From NCBI RefSeq assembly GCF_014202225.1, contig NZ_JACHGE010000005.1, positions 1-64,000 of the forward strand: a DNA stretch of 64,000 nt, in the 5' to 3' direction. The DNA comes from Algibacter amylolyticus. GTDB taxonomy: Bacteria > Bacteroidota > Bacteroidia > Flavobacteriales > Flavobacteriaceae. Position 1 is the stretch's first letter. Each line of letters begins with the position of its first letter. The notes beneath the pieces are model-generated. The model saw nothing but the letters and a program-made list of their open reading frames with translations. It ran no database searches and was not told where the DNA came from. Made by a program: the position numbers and the translations under genes. Below, piece by piece: positions 1 through 9,495 of the stretch.

Positions 1-673
1 CTTTTTTATCGACTATAGATTGGATACCAAAAGTTGGCACAATATCTGGCACTAAGGCCTCATTAATACCGTAATGCTCTAACAAAAAATTAGCGGCAGT
101 ATCGTTTTTGAAATCCCAAAACATCCCTTCGGATAATCCTGAAATGGTAGTATTTATGGTATCTGAAAATTTATAGGCGATATAATCGCCTGGGAGCATG
201 AATTTATGAATCTTGCTATAAACATCGGGCTCATTATCCTTTACCCATTTTAATTTTGATGCTGTAAAATTTGCTGGAGAATTTAGAAGGTGGGCAGCAC
301 ATTTATCTTCGCCAATAGCCTTAAAGGCATCGTTACCAATATTAACCGCTCTACTGTCGCACCAAATGATGCTATTACGTAATGGATTTCCGCCTTTATC
401 GACCACTACCAATCCGTGCATTTGATACGAAATACCAATACCATCTATTTGAGTACTAGTTATATTAAATTGCTTTTTTAATGCCTGAATAGCATTGCAT
501 ATATGCAGCCACCAATCGTTTGGATCTTGTTCTGCCCATCCGTTTTTTACGGCTTGCATACTCATTTCCGTTTTAGGCTCTTGTACAACTCCTAAACTTT
601 TTCCTGTTTCCGAATCGACTAAAGCCGCTTTAATGGAAGAACTTCCTATATCTATTCCTAAATGATAACTCAT
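1..673 (-). CDS. xylB: Xylulokinase (FGGY family), N-terminal part, cut by window edge
   Basis: The reading frame starts at the ATG at 673 and stays open to base 1, giving about 224 residues of a roughly 490-residue kinase; the rest lies left of the window. The start MSYHLGIDIGSSSIKAALVD is the FGGY phosphate-binding loop. SYQMHGLVVVD and IIWCDSRAV are the segments typical of xylulokinase, which phosphorylates D-xylulose with ATP in the cytoplasm. There is no signal peptide, which sets it apart from nearly all its neighbours. It follows the AraC gene by 142 bp and ends a string of xylose-releasing enzymes (GH39, GH3), which fits a role in feeding released xylose into the pentose phosphate pathway. 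Other FGGY kinases (e.g. L-fuculokinase) are less likely from these motifs, but the C-terminal half is not available to check. Confidence 0.85.
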   Translation of the reverse strand, partial: MSYHLGIDIGSSSIKAALVDSETGKSLGVVQEPKTEMSMQAVKNGWAEQDPNDWWLHICNAIQALKKQFNITSTQIDGIGISYQMHGLVVVDKGGNPLRNSIIWCDSRAVNIGNDAFKAIGEDKCAAHLLNSPANFTASKLKWVKDNEPDVYSKIHKFMLPGDYIAYKFSDTINTTISGLSEGMFWDFKNDTAANFLLEHYGINEALVPDIVPTFGIQSIVDKK

Positions 674-815
674 TTTTTAGTCTCTATAATTAGTTTGGTT
701 GTTTGTTTTTTTTAATTTGTATACAATAATAAAAAAAATAATAGCACTTTTACACCTAAACAAAGCTTAAATTGATATTAATTTAATTATAAATGTAAAA
801 AAAACATTTATTAAA
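674..815. other. AT-rich spacer between the AraC regulator and xylB
   Basis: These 142 bases are very AT-rich and hold no open frame of note. A possible -7-like sequence for xylB (CAAAGCTT on the + strand at 761..768, one base off CAAAnnTA) is present, but no matching upstream element or copy of the 21-bp direct repeat was found. xylB may have its own weak promoter or be read through from the operon above. Confidence 0.3.
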
Positions 816-1679
816 TTAATTCTTGTACTCCTTTAAATATGCCGATGGCGTTTTTTTCATGATTAACTTAAACTGTCTATTAAAGTTAGAAATATTATGA
901 AACCCAGATTCGTAGCACACGGCCGCTATATTATACTTATTTTCTAGTAATAGCTTGCAGGCATAGCCTATTCTAATTTCGGCCAAATATCTTGAAAATG
1001 TTTTTCGGTTTACGCGTTTAAAAAAACGACTAAAAGCCGAGGTATTCATGTTGGCTACTTTAGCAACATCCTCTAAAGAAATAGACTTATTAAAATTATT
1101 AAAAATATAAGCGTGAATAGTATCTAAGGTTTTGTTTTCGCCATTTCGAAGCGTATTAACATAGCCTTGACTTGCCAATAGCTTATACTTTTTATGTTTA
1201 GCTAGCTTATTTAAAATATTTAGGAACGCCATGGTTTTATCGAACCCAAAACTTTCTGCCATAGCCTGAATATCTTGAATAAGTTTTTTATCGACGTTTA
1301 AAAACTTAATACCAAACCTTGCTCTATCAAAAAGTTCTGAAAGATGAATCATTTCTGGTGTTTCAAAAAAGGTAGCCCCTAAACATTTTCTATCAAAGTG
1401 AATTGCAATTGCTTTAGCTACTAGGTTGGCATTTTCTTGAAAATAAGCATCGTCATTTAACCACATATGTGGCAAATTTTTACCTATCAAAACAATTTCG
1501 TTTTCTTCAAATTTTTCGACACCATCGCCAACAAAACACGTTCCTTGACTTTTTAGTACTACAACAAGCTCTATTTCTGGATGGTAATGCCAAACCTTTA
1601 AAAAGTTAGGATACTCGTTAACTTTAGTACTAAAAGAACTATTATTTAAATTACTTCTATCTAAAAAATGCAGTTTCAT
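816..1679 (-). CDS. AraC-family transcriptional regulator with cupin sensor domain
   Basis: This 287-residue cytoplasmic protein has no signal peptide. The first 150 or so residues form a cupin-type sugar-sensing domain (WHYHPEIELVVVLKSQG, GKNLPHMWLNDD). Residues about 185-285 are a double helix-turn-helix of the AraC/XylS type, with SLEDVAKVANMNTSAFSRFF as the first HTH and AAVCYESGFHNISNFNRQFK as the second. It sits 39 bp after the GH3 gene and so is probably the last or second-last cistron of the 8206-816 operon, induced with the enzymes it may control. AraC proteins typically bind direct repeats one to two helical turns apart, and the window holds many 21-bp-spaced direct repeats upstream of its operons, so this is a candidate binder. 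A hybrid two-component regulator outside the window, which also has an AraC-type output domain, is an equal alternative. Confidence 0.9.
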   Translation of the reverse strand: MKLHFLDRSNLNNSSFSTKVNEYPNFLKVWHYHPEIELVVVLKSQGTCFVGDGVEKFEENEIVLIGKNLPHMWLNDDAYFQENANLVAKAIAIHFDRKCLGATFFETPEMIHLSELFDRARFGIKFLNVDKKLIQDIQAMAESFGFDKTMAFLNILNKLAKHKKYKLLASQGYVNTLRNGENKTLDTIHAYIFNNFNKSISLEDVAKVANMNTSAFSRFFKRVNRKTFSRYLAEIRIGYACKLLLENKYNIAAVCYESGFHNISNFNRQFKLIMKKTPSAYLKEYKN

Positions 1680-1718
1680 AAAAAGGTATCCAAAGCCCGT
1701 TTACAGTCTGCAAAAGCT

Positions 1719-4151
1719 TTAGTTGTAAACGTTTTCTATTTTAAATTGATCGCTAAGTTTAATATCTACTGAAGAACTGCCAACCAAAACTTTAAAATCG
1801 CCTGGTTCGACCGTCCAATTCATATTTTTGTCTAAAATAGCTAAATCATCTGGATGTAAGGTAAAATTAACAGTTTTGGTTTCGTTAGGTTTTAAGTGAA
1901 CACGCTCGAACCCACGTAAAACCGACTCGTATGTGGTTACACTACTCACCATATCTTTTAAATACATTTGCACCACCTCATCGCCAGCTCTTTTACCAGT
2001 ATTTTTAATTTTAAAAGACACATGAATATCGGCTTGTGGTTTTAAACTTTTTGGAGTTACAACCAAATCACTATACTCAAAAGTTGTATAACTTAACCCA
2101 TAACCAAATGGATATAAAGGCCCTAAAACCCTTGTATTGCCATAACCATTTGGTCCTGCCCCTGGTTGTCCTGCTTGCGATCCTGGTTTAAACGGAAAGT
2201 TTAATGGTATCTGCCCCACTGTTTTAGGAAATGTCACTGATAATTTCCCTCCAGGGTTATAGTCGCCAAATAACGTTTCAGCAATAACCTCGCCTGCTGC
2301 CGTACTAGGAAACCAAGCCTCTAGAATTGCAGGTAAAAATTTATTTTCCCAATTTATGGTTAAAGGCTGACCGTTAATAAGTACTAAAACTACAGGTTTC
2401 CCTGTTTTATATAAAGCTTGAACCAATTGAAATTGACGTCCCGGAAGCCCTAAACTCGTTCTTGATTTTGTTTCACCAACACGTTTTTCATCTTCGCCTA
2501 CAACGGCAATAATAATATCGGATTGTTTAGCTTTTTCGACTGCTGCATCAATATCTGCTTGCTCTTTTGCTGATAAATCTGTTGGAATAATTTCGCTCCC
2601 TGGCCAATCTGGATCTACAATATCACATCCTTTTACAAAACTAACATTAGCGTTATTACCTGCGTATTTTTTAACACCTTCGAATACAGAAACCGAAGGA
2701 TTAAAAGCAGGACCATATCGACTATAAGTAAAACTAACCTCGTTAGCCAACGGACCTGTAACCAAGATATTATCTAGGTCTTTAAGATCTAGTGGTAAAA
2801 GGTTATTTTCATTTTTAAGAAGCACTAAAGACTCTCTATTTATTTGTTTTGAAAATGCTTCATCTTCTGGAGTATGTACTAATTTATCGGCTTCTTCTGG
2901 ATGTTCTACATAAGGATTATCAAATAAACCCAACCTGAATTTAACGCGTAACACATCGGCAACTCTAGAATCGATTGTTTTCATTGAAATTTCACCATCA
3001 CGTATTAATTCTCGTAACGGCTCGATAAAAGATTCTGGTGTTCTAAAGGTTGTACGCACATTCAATCCTGCTTCAATTACTTGCCTTACAGCTTCTTTAT
3101 AATCTTTAGCAACATGGTGTTTTTCTGAAACATATTCTACAGCCTCACTATCTGATACTACATAGCCATTGAAACCAAATTTTTCGCGAAGTAAATCGGT
3201 TAAAAAATAACGACTTGCGGTAATAGGAACCCCATCATAATCATTATAACTACTCATAATTCCCATTGGAGCAGCCTCTTGTATAACCCGCTTAAAAGGG
3301 TATAAATGCAGTTGAAACATTTCGCGTGGTGCCACATGGGAATCTGTTCTGGCATCGCCATCGCGTGCGCCTTTAGGAATACTGTATACCGCAAAATGTT
3401 TTAAAGTTGAAGCCACACCTTGCGATTGAATACCTAAGGTCATTTGCTTTCCCATTTCGGCAATATGAAATGGTTCTTCGCCATAACACTCTAAAACACG
3501 TCCCCAACGTTGGTCGCGTGCTACATCTAAAATTGGCGCATACACGTTGGTGTAGCCTAATGCTTTGGCTTCTCGCCCTACAATTTCTCCAGCTTTTCTA
3601 ACCAAATCTTTATTCCATGTACTACCAATACCAATGGGCGCTGGTAATGGTGTTGCTTTTTCGTGGCACAAACCATGAACGCCTTCGTTAGTAAAATCTA
3701 CCGGAATACCTAGTCTTGTTTCTTCAACAAACCATTTTTGAACTATATTAATGGTTTCGGCATGTGTGCTATACGGATAAGCATATTTAGTATGCGTTTT
3801 CTCTTGATTCCAAATGGTATTTAAATGCTCGTCGATATTAGCAATACCATCTTTCCAGACTTTATCTTTCCATGCTTTAGTGGGTAACTCATCGGCTAAA
3901 ACCCTAGAATAACCATACAAAGTAGTAAGCTGGCAGGTTTTTTCATTAACATTCATTAATGACACTAAGTTTTTAACGCGGTCTTCTAGAAGCGCCGTTG
4001 GATCTTCAAAAACATCCTTAACATCGTTTTTATTAAAATCAATCCAATCTTTCTTATAAATATCTTTTTTATTTGAATTAAACCCTAACATTAATAGCGG
4101 TAAAATACCTAAAACAGATATTCGAATTATTTTATGAAATTTCATTTTCAT
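1719..4151 (-). CDS. GH3 beta-xylosidase/beta-glucosidase, secreted
   Basis: The 810-residue protein starts with a hydrophobic signal segment (residues 8-25). The GH3 TIM barrel follows, with RWGRVLECYGEEP (215-227), KHFAVY (251-256) and the nucleophile segment GYVVSDSEAVEYV, in which D334 is the expected catalytic aspartate. Then come the alpha/beta sandwich domain (about 440-660) and a C-terminal fibronectin type III-like domain (about 690-800), so the full GH3 architecture is present. The enzyme should remove beta-linked xylose or glucose from non-reducing ends in the periplasm. Neighbours GH39 and xylulokinase favour xylose. The gene lies 26 bp after the DUF6250 gene and 39 bp before the AraC gene, all one operon. 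The exact sugar specificity cannot be read from the sequence. Confidence 0.9.
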   Translation of the reverse strand: MKMKFHKIIRISVLGILPLLMLGFNSNKKDIYKKDWIDFNKNDVKDVFEDPTALLEDRVKNLVSLMNVNEKTCQLTTLYGYSRVLADELPTKAWKDKVWKDGIANIDEHLNTIWNQEKTHTKYAYPYSTHAETINIVQKWFVEETRLGIPVDFTNEGVHGLCHEKATPLPAPIGIGSTWNKDLVRKAGEIVGREAKALGYTNVYAPILDVARDQRWGRVLECYGEEPFHIAEMGKQMTLGIQSQGVASTLKHFAVYSIPKGARDGDARTDSHVAPREMFQLHLYPFKRVIQEAAPMGIMSSYNDYDGVPITASRYFLTDLLREKFGFNGYVVSDSEAVEYVSEKHHVAKDYKEAVRQVIEAGLNVRTTFRTPESFIEPLRELIRDGEISMKTIDSRVADVLRVKFRLGLFDNPYVEHPEEADKLVHTPEDEAFSKQINRESLVLLKNENNLLPLDLKDLDNILVTGPLANEVSFTYSRYGPAFNPSVSVFEGVKKYAGNNANVSFVKGCDIVDPDWPGSEIIPTDLSAKEQADIDAAVEKAKQSDIIIAVVGEDEKRVGETKSRTSLGLPGRQFQLVQALYKTGKPVVLVLINGQPLTINWENKFLPAILEAWFPSTAAGEVIAETLFGDYNPGGKLSVTFPKTVGQIPLNFPFKPGSQAGQPGAGPNGYGNTRVLGPLYPFGYGLSYTTFEYSDLVVTPKSLKPQADIHVSFKIKNTGKRAGDEVVQMYLKDMVSSVTTYESVLRGFERVHLKPNETKTVNFTLHPDDLAILDKNMNWTVEPGDFKVLVGSSSVDIKLSDQFKIENVYN

Positions 4152-4177
4152 TAATTTAAGTATGTAAATTGGTTGAT

Positions 4178-4924
4178 TTATTTTTCAATACTATAAACTT
4201 TAAAATTATCGACCGTCATATGATTTTTAACCGTTCTTAAACCAAAATACCCAGACGTATAAGGGTCTTTATCTACAAAATCTGCAAACAACACATTGTC
4301 TCTGTAATACTGAATTACGCCATTATTAGCTACAATTTTAATTTTATAGGTTTTATTGGCTTCAAGCATAAATTTAGGATCGCTTAAATCGTGATGCGGT
4401 AGCAACGGACGTTCTCCATTACCCACGTAACGACGAAAACGTGTTGTTTTATTAAAATTACCACCCACACCCATATAGTATAATTGTAAATCGTCGTAGT
4501 TTGAAAATTTACCACCTCGTTTTTCTGAATTAGCAAATAAATTATCTGGATTTTTAGGATCGGTAGCCATCCAAAAGCAGTTTAAATCGGATACTCTATC
4601 ATTTGCACCACCATCTTGAATAATAAAAACATCGTATTTTATAACAATAGGGCCTTCAAATTTTTCTTTTAACCACACAGTACAGCCTTTTACATCGTCA
4701 ATTTCAAGTTTACCTTTATTTATTTCGACAGTGCCACCTTCCATTTGCTCGACCTGCCAATTATCTAATCCGTTATCAAAATTCTCTTCAAAAATTAATT
4801 TACAATTAACAGATTGTCCTTTAATTTCGATAGCTCGAGCTTTATTGCATGACGTGCATACGAAAAGTGAAAAACAGGTAAATAAAACAAGAGATAAACT
4901 GAGGTAATGGTTACGATTTTTCAT
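4178..4924 (-). CDS. DUF6250-like secreted protein, jelly-roll fold
   Basis: I start this gene at the ATG at 4924 rather than an upstream ATG at 4969: the later start gives a 248-residue protein with a lipoprotein-like signal (LFTCFSLFVCTSC) and begins 11 bp after the GH39 stop, whereas the earlier one would overlap GH39 and bury the signal. The mature part looks like a concanavalin/jelly-roll domain: LIFEENFDNGLDNWQVE at the start, CFWMATDPKNPDNLF, a YYMGVGGNFNKTTRFRRY segment, and a terminal TSGYFGLRTVKNHMTVDNF strand pair. This matches my memory of DUF6250 proteins found beside rhamnogalacturonan and xylan enzymes. Function is unproven: a carbohydrate-binding or lyase-like role is possible. 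The strongly conserved aromatic and arginine residues (RFRRY) hint at sugar contact. Confidence 0.7.
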   Translation of the reverse strand: MKNRNHYLSLSLVLFTCFSLFVCTSCNKARAIEIKGQSVNCKLIFEENFDNGLDNWQVEQMEGGTVEINKGKLEIDDVKGCTVWLKEKFEGPIVIKYDVFIIQDGGANDRVSDLNCFWMATDPKNPDNLFANSEKRGGKFSNYDDLQLYYMGVGGNFNKTTRFRRYVGNGERPLLPHHDLSDPKFMLEANKTYKIKIVANNGVIQYYRDNVLFADFVDKDPYTSGYFGLRTVKNHMTVDNFKVYSIEK

Positions 4925-4935
4925 AGTTATATGTT

Positions 4936-6570
4936 TTAATTTACTTGTTTGATTAAGACTAAACTCCATGGTGTAATTTCATGCTTAATGGTTAAACTTC
5001 CATTTACATCAGCTTTAACATGTTCCGTTTTCATGGTGTTTGCATAGGTTTTCATCACTTTTATTTCTTCTCTTGTTGGTGGTTCTGGTTTCCCCATAGA
5101 TTCCCAAAAATTATGAATGTTTCCGTGATCTTTATCTAATATTTCTATTTCAAATAAAGTTCCTGCTTTTAATCCTGTGACGGTAAAATCTAAATTCTTA
5201 GAAGTACCATTTTCACGCTTATCACTACCAAATGGCACTGCATTTTCGTATTCTTCAGGGTAATTATAAGCTAAAGCCGAAATTTTTCCGGTAGTTTCTT
5301 CTTTACTAACAAAAAGGTAATCGTCTTTATATAATTTTTGATTTCCTAATTCATGTAACATTCTATAGGCGTGATATGAAGGCTTTACCAAACCTTGATA
5401 ATTTATCATACCAAAACCACCATGAAATATGCTTGAAGCACCACCTTTTTCTTCAAAAATATCTGTAAATGTCCAAAAGGCTAAAGAGTTTGTTAAACCA
5501 ATACAATCTAAATTTGACTTAACTATATAAGCCGCTGCGGGTAAACGATCATGCATAGCATCTCTACTACTTGGGCTTGTATTCCACTCGGTTAAATGGA
5601 TTTCTACATCTGGAAATGCACTTTTTGCAATGGTTTTATTTAGCCATTCTAAATCTAATTTTAAAGATTTAGCAAAACGTGTTAACCCCTTGCCTTTTCC
5701 CGTTTCTGGGTTAAAAGCATAATCTGTAGGATATGGGTGCGTGCTAATAAAATCTACCGGTAATTTTTCTTTTTTACAGTATTTTAGAAAATCTTCAATC
5801 CATACGCCATGCCATTCCAATGCATTGATATCCTCGGTATTAAAAACAGCATCAGACGCTTTATCGTTTGTAGTTTCTCCATCAAAACGGGTATCTGGCA
5901 CAAAGTTACTTGTTGAAGGACCTCCAATTTTTAAACGGCTATCCACAGACTTAACTGCTAAGGCTGATTGTTTATACAGCTCGAAATATTGAGATTTTGT
6001 ACCATCCCAAAATAAAGGATACAGATTAGGTTCGTTCCAAACCTCAAAATACCAGGTTAGCACTTCTTCCATTCCGTAACGATCAACACAATGTTGTGTA
6101 AACGCTTTCACTAAATCGTGCCATTTTTCAAAAGTATCATCGGCTGGAGTAATATTGGCTTTCCACCAAAACACGGTTTTAGAATTTTCGGCAGCCATAC
6201 TTGTTGGTAAAAAGGCTAATTCTATAAACGGCTTAACATTTAAGTCTAATAATCTATCAAAAACATCGTCGATATATTGCCAATTATAAACGGTTTTTCC
6301 GCGTTCTATAATAACCGGAAACATATCATCATGAAACAAACCATGGAACCGCACATACTCAAACCCACAATTTTCTTGTACTTGTTGCATTTGTTCTAAC
6401 CATCCGGCACGTAAAGCCTCGTTAGCACGACCAGCTCCTACCATTTTACTCCAATAATGATCAAAATTTTCTCCTTTTTGAGTGGCATCAATTTTAATGT
6501 TTTTTTGCGCTGAAAGGCCTAATGCACTTCCAAAAATGATTAAGACTATTATTTTTTTTATGATTTTCAT
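4936..6570 (-). CDS. GH39 beta-xylosidase-like glycoside hydrolase
   Basis: The 544-residue protein has a signal peptide ending near ALGLSAQ (about residue 22). The rest is a clan GH-A TIM barrel with the GH39 acid/base motif FEVWNEPNLYP (E180) and the nucleophile motif IHLTEWNTSP (E328), plus a C-terminal beta-sandwich (about 430-540) typical of GH39. Family members are mainly beta-xylosidases and alpha-L-iduronidases; xylulokinase and GH3 downstream favour xylose. It is 31 bp after the esterase and 11 bp before the DUF6250 gene. Both catalytic glutamates are present and the length is normal, so it should be active in the periplasm. Confidence 0.9.
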   Translation of the reverse strand: MKIIKKIIVLIIFGSALGLSAQKNIKIDATQKGENFDHYWSKMVGAGRANEALRAGWLEQMQQVQENCGFEYVRFHGLFHDDMFPVIIERGKTVYNWQYIDDVFDRLLDLNVKPFIELAFLPTSMAAENSKTVFWWKANITPADDTFEKWHDLVKAFTQHCVDRYGMEEVLTWYFEVWNEPNLYPLFWDGTKSQYFELYKQSALAVKSVDSRLKIGGPSTSNFVPDTRFDGETTNDKASDAVFNTEDINALEWHGVWIEDFLKYCKKEKLPVDFISTHPYPTDYAFNPETGKGKGLTRFAKSLKLDLEWLNKTIAKSAFPDVEIHLTEWNTSPSSRDAMHDRLPAAAYIVKSNLDCIGLTNSLAFWTFTDIFEEKGGASSIFHGGFGMINYQGLVKPSYHAYRMLHELGNQKLYKDDYLFVSKEETTGKISALAYNYPEEYENAVPFGSDKRENGTSKNLDFTVTGLKAGTLFEIEILDKDHGNIHNFWESMGKPEPPTREEIKVMKTYANTMKTEHVKADVNGSLTIKHEITPWSLVLIKQVN

Positions 6571-6601
6571 TAATTGAAGAATTACTTATATTAAGAATTA
6601 A

Positions 6602-8206
6602 TTAATTTTCTGTTGTAAAAACGGCTGCAGGCAATCCTGCCTTATTATAAAGATTTGCATTTACCGGTGTCCCTGTCCAAGCGTAACGTACGTTAACAGG
6701 CTTACTAACAGTATCGCTCCAAACCTCTATAGAATTTCCGTTGGTAATTTTAGCTGTTGCAGGTTTCCAGTCTCCGTTTATATCTTGAATTTCGAAAGCA
6801 CCTATAGGTTGGTTAACCATTACCGCATCGTCTAACAAGTGTTTATTTGCTACCATTAATCCTGACTCTGCTTCAGAAAACGTTACTATTATTTTATTTC
6901 CGTTTATGGAATACGCTTTATATAATGGACCGCTAACAGCATCGATATTAATATTATAATCGTTTTTTAATGCCCAAAATGCTAAACGTTTTCCGGCATC
7001 CATTTTATTATGCGGATGAATGTCTTTAGCCTCACCAATATCATGTAGTACCGCCATTCCCGTATTTGGTACTTTTAATGTACGACGTAGGTGATCGTTA
7101 ACCACTGCCCAACCTGCATCAGCCTCCTCGTTAGCTCTCTTGCAAGACGCTAATTGTGCATAATAAAAAGGGAAATTACCTTGTTGCCAATCGGCTCTCC
7201 AATTATTTATCATGGCCGTTAAATAGTATTCGTATTCTTCTGGATTAAAAACGGCATTACTTTCGCCTTGATACCAAATAGCACCTTTAATTCTATAAGG
7301 CAAAATACTTGAAATCATTCCGTTATGAAGCGTTGCTGGTAACTGCATATCTTGAGTTGGGTGTTTTTCCGGTTTTGGTTTTTTCCCCTTTTGTCCTTTT
7401 TTGTTCCATTTAGCTAAGGCTTTTTCATAAGCTTTATCTACATAGCCTTCGGCATCCATTATATCTATTTTAGCCTTGGTTTCTGAACGACTAGCCTCAA
7501 AATAATCCTTTAAGTTCTTATCAACTAAATAAGCCTCTTCCGAAATCCATGGCTGCACGCGCGTTCCTCCCCAAGAACACTCCAACAAACCAATTGGCAC
7601 ATTTACATGTTTACGCAATTCTTTAGCAAAAAAGTAACCTGTTGCTGTTATTTTTCCAATATCTTCTGGATTAACGGAACGCCAAGTGTCTTCAAAATTT
7701 AGTTGTTTTTTAAAAAGCGATGTAGTTTGTGGTACTTCTATATGGCGAATCCAATCATCTTTTGCTGTAGCTACTTCATTTCGAATATATTCTACTAATG
7801 GCTGATATTGTGCTTCTCTGGCATTATTTACAAACTTAGACATGGCAAAATCCATATTAGACTGTCCTGTACATAACCAAACATCGCCAGATAACACATT
7901 ATTTATTACAATTTTGTTTTTTGAACGCACCGTGATTTGATGCGGACCACCAGCTTCCGGTGTTTTAATATCGGCGCGCCAATTCCCTTCTAGGTTAGTA
8001 ATTACTTTTGCCGATGCACCCCAACTTGTTTCTATAGTAATTATCTCGTTAGAATCTGCCCAACCCCAAATAGGTACTACAGCATCTCGCTGAATAACCA
8101 TACCATCTGTAAATAATGCATTTACTGATACGTTAGCAAAAATTAGTAATGGTAAAATAGCTGTTATTAAAAACGCTAAAATTGTTTTTACTTTGATTGA
8201 TTTCAT
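6602..8206 (-). CDS. Sialate O-acetylesterase-like carbohydrate esterase (SASA family)
   Basis: This 534-residue secreted protein has a signal peptide (residues 1-25), a short beta-sandwich typical of the family (SVNALFTDGMVIQRD), and an SGNH-type esterase domain. The serine block is LCTGQSNMDFA with S116 as nucleophile, GYFFAKELRKH and GTRVQPWISEEAY follow, and the late block DIGEAKDIHPHNKMDAGKRLA supplies the Asp/His pair. Family members remove O-acetyl groups from sugars (sialate, xylan, xyloglucan). A KKGQKGKKPKPEKHP stretch near residue 270 is an unusually basic insertion. As first gene of the 8206-816 operon it would deacetylate xylose-containing oligosaccharides before GH39 and GH3 act. 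Confidence 0.88.
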   Translation of the reverse strand: MKSIKVKTILAFLITAILPLLIFANVSVNALFTDGMVIQRDAVVPIWGWADSNEIITIETSWGASAKVITNLEGNWRADIKTPEAGGPHQITVRSKNKIVINNVLSGDVWLCTGQSNMDFAMSKFVNNAREAQYQPLVEYIRNEVATAKDDWIRHIEVPQTTSLFKKQLNFEDTWRSVNPEDIGKITATGYFFAKELRKHVNVPIGLLECSWGGTRVQPWISEEAYLVDKNLKDYFEASRSETKAKIDIMDAEGYVDKAYEKALAKWNKKGQKGKKPKPEKHPTQDMQLPATLHNGMISSILPYRIKGAIWYQGESNAVFNPEEYEYYLTAMINNWRADWQQGNFPFYYAQLASCKRANEEADAGWAVVNDHLRRTLKVPNTGMAVLHDIGEAKDIHPHNKMDAGKRLAFWALKNDYNINIDAVSGPLYKAYSINGNKIIVTFSEAESGLMVANKHLLDDAVMVNQPIGAFEIQDINGDWKPATAKITNGNSIEVWSDTVSKPVNVRYAWTGTPVNANLYNKAGLPAAVFTTEN

Positions 8207-8558
8207 AAATACCTGAAATATGTTATGTTTAAATTTAAAAAGGAATTATTTACTTAATGCAAGTTGATAAAAATTATAGTTTTTACTTATAACTAATTAT
8301 CCATTGTGTATAAATAATGGTTCATTTAAGTGAATTTTGGGCTTATAAGCTGTTGTTTTTACAATTTATGTACAACCATACTACGGAAGACTATTTTAAA
8401 TTAGAACCTTTTTTAAAATATCCTGAAGCTATATTAAGTTTCATTTTATAACGCCCCAATAAAATCTTTTTAATGCATTTATTCTATTCGAATTAAATAT
8501 TTTTTAAAGATTGTATTTGCATTTACCGAAAACTAGAAGCACTAATTATAAGCTCCTT
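8207..8558. other. 352-bp intergenic region upstream of the acetylesterase operon
   Basis: No open frame with support. It must hold the promoter of the operon that starts at 8206. A degenerate copy of the locus-wide direct repeat lies at 8268..8299. At the far end a weak hairpin (AAAACTAGAAG with CTTTTAGTTTT, about 8529..8567) overlaps the stop of the DUF1080 gene but lacks a good T-tract. The rest is AT-rich with nothing recognisable. Confidence 0.4.
8268..8299 (-). promoter_or_regulatory. Degenerate copy of the 21-bp direct-repeat operator
   Basis: On the + strand TAAAAATTATAG (8268) is followed 20 bp later by TATAACTAATTA (8288), 62 bp upstream of the acetylesterase start. The spacing is 20 rather than 21 and no -7-like box sits at the usual distance, so this is the weakest member of the set. 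Confidence 0.3.
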
Positions 8559-9398
8559 TTAGTTTTTTAAAAACTCCTCTATTGGTAAACTCTCACTAAA
8601 CTCTTTAATTTTAATATTCTTATAATATATTTCGGCTGTTTCAGATTGAAAACCAATAATACCTTCGCTTGGATTTAAATTAAAGGCCACATTAACCACC
8701 TCGCCATTTAGCTTATGAATGGTGTATTTATCGCCCATTACTATAATTTCGCATTGGTTCCATTTATTATTTAAAGCATTATAATTTTTAGTAGGTGATG
8801 CAAAATGCAACCAATTTTTACTTTCATCTAGCTTTCCGCCTTCGTTTGGATGTAAATACGTATCCCCTTCTGGAACGGCATACCAATCGTATTCCACATC
8901 TTTAGGGCGAATTAAATCGCCGGTATGGTTACGGTTTTTAGTATGGTCGTAACGCACTTGATATTCAATACCTGTAGGCCATATTTTATCGTCCACTATA
9001 TGATAATAAACGCCTGCATCATATTGCCACCGTTTAAAGTTATTGGCTATTTTCTTGCCCCATTTATACTGAAATTTTAAAATATACTTACTGTATTTTT
9101 TATTGGTATAGAAAAGGCCGTGAGTCCCATTTTCACCTGTTTCTAAATCTAGACTATCGGGAAAATTTTTATAGACATGCACTTTTTTATTGTGAATAGC
9201 ATATACTTTTTTGGCCATAGCCTCATCGCCATTTCGTAACTTAAGATGCCATCCATCCCAATTTTTTCCATTAAAAATTTTTACAAAGCCCTTATTGCCT
9301 GTCTTCTTATTTTGCGATTGCGCAATACTTGACAGTAAACTAAACACAACAACAAAAACTGTTAATAGATTGAATTTAAGATATTTCATTTTGTACAT
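8559..9398 (-). CDS. Secreted DUF1080 (3-keto-disaccharide hydrolase-like) protein
   Basis: The 279-residue protein has a signal peptide (MKYLKFNLLTVFVVVFSLLS) and one DUF1080 domain. A FNGKNWDGW opening, a WPTGIEYQV strand, and the closing FNLNPSEGIIGFQSETAEIYYKNIKIKEF are the standard markers of this concanavalin-like fold. Some DUF1080 proteins cleave 3-keto-glycosides, and others are only known as sugar-binding. Two starts are possible, 9398 (MYKMKYLK) and 9389 (MKYLK); the second gives a cleaner signal peptide. It lies just past a terminator at 9433..9468, so it depends on read-through or a promoter I could not see. No keto-forming dehydrogenase is in the window. Confidence 0.8.
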   Translation of the reverse strand: MYKMKYLKFNLLTVFVVVFSLLSSIAQSQNKKTGNKGFVKIFNGKNWDGWHLKLRNGDEAMAKKVYAIHNKKVHVYKNFPDSLDLETGENGTHGLFYTNKKYSKYILKFQYKWGKKIANNFKRWQYDAGVYYHIVDDKIWPTGIEYQVRYDHTKNRNHTGDLIRPKDVEYDWYAVPEGDTYLHPNEGGKLDESKNWLHFASPTKNYNALNNKWNQCEIIVMGDKYTIHKLNGEVVNVAFNLNPSEGIIGFQSETAEIYYKNIKIKEFSESLPIEEFLKN

Positions 9399-9432
9399 TA
9401 TGAATTTAAAATTACTACGATTTATTATTTAA

Positions 9433-9468
9433 AAAAAAACAGCACCAAAATAATATTGGCACTGTTTC
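9433..9468 (-). terminator. Rho-independent terminator after the 9496-10620 LRR gene
   Basis: On the + strand AAACAG-CA-CCAA pairs with TTGG-CA-CTGTTT around a short AT loop, with two internal mismatches. Read on the minus strand it ends in a run of nine or more T. It lies 28 bp beyond the stop of the LRR gene. Confidence 0.8.
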
Positions 9469-9495
9469 TTCTAATTTTATAAAGTCTTAAAGCGA

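Noticed and set aside
8529-8567. Possible terminator hairpin at the end of the DUF1080 gene
   Set aside because: The 11-bp stem needs a G-T pair, overlaps the stop codon, has a long loop and no convincing T-tract on the minus strand.
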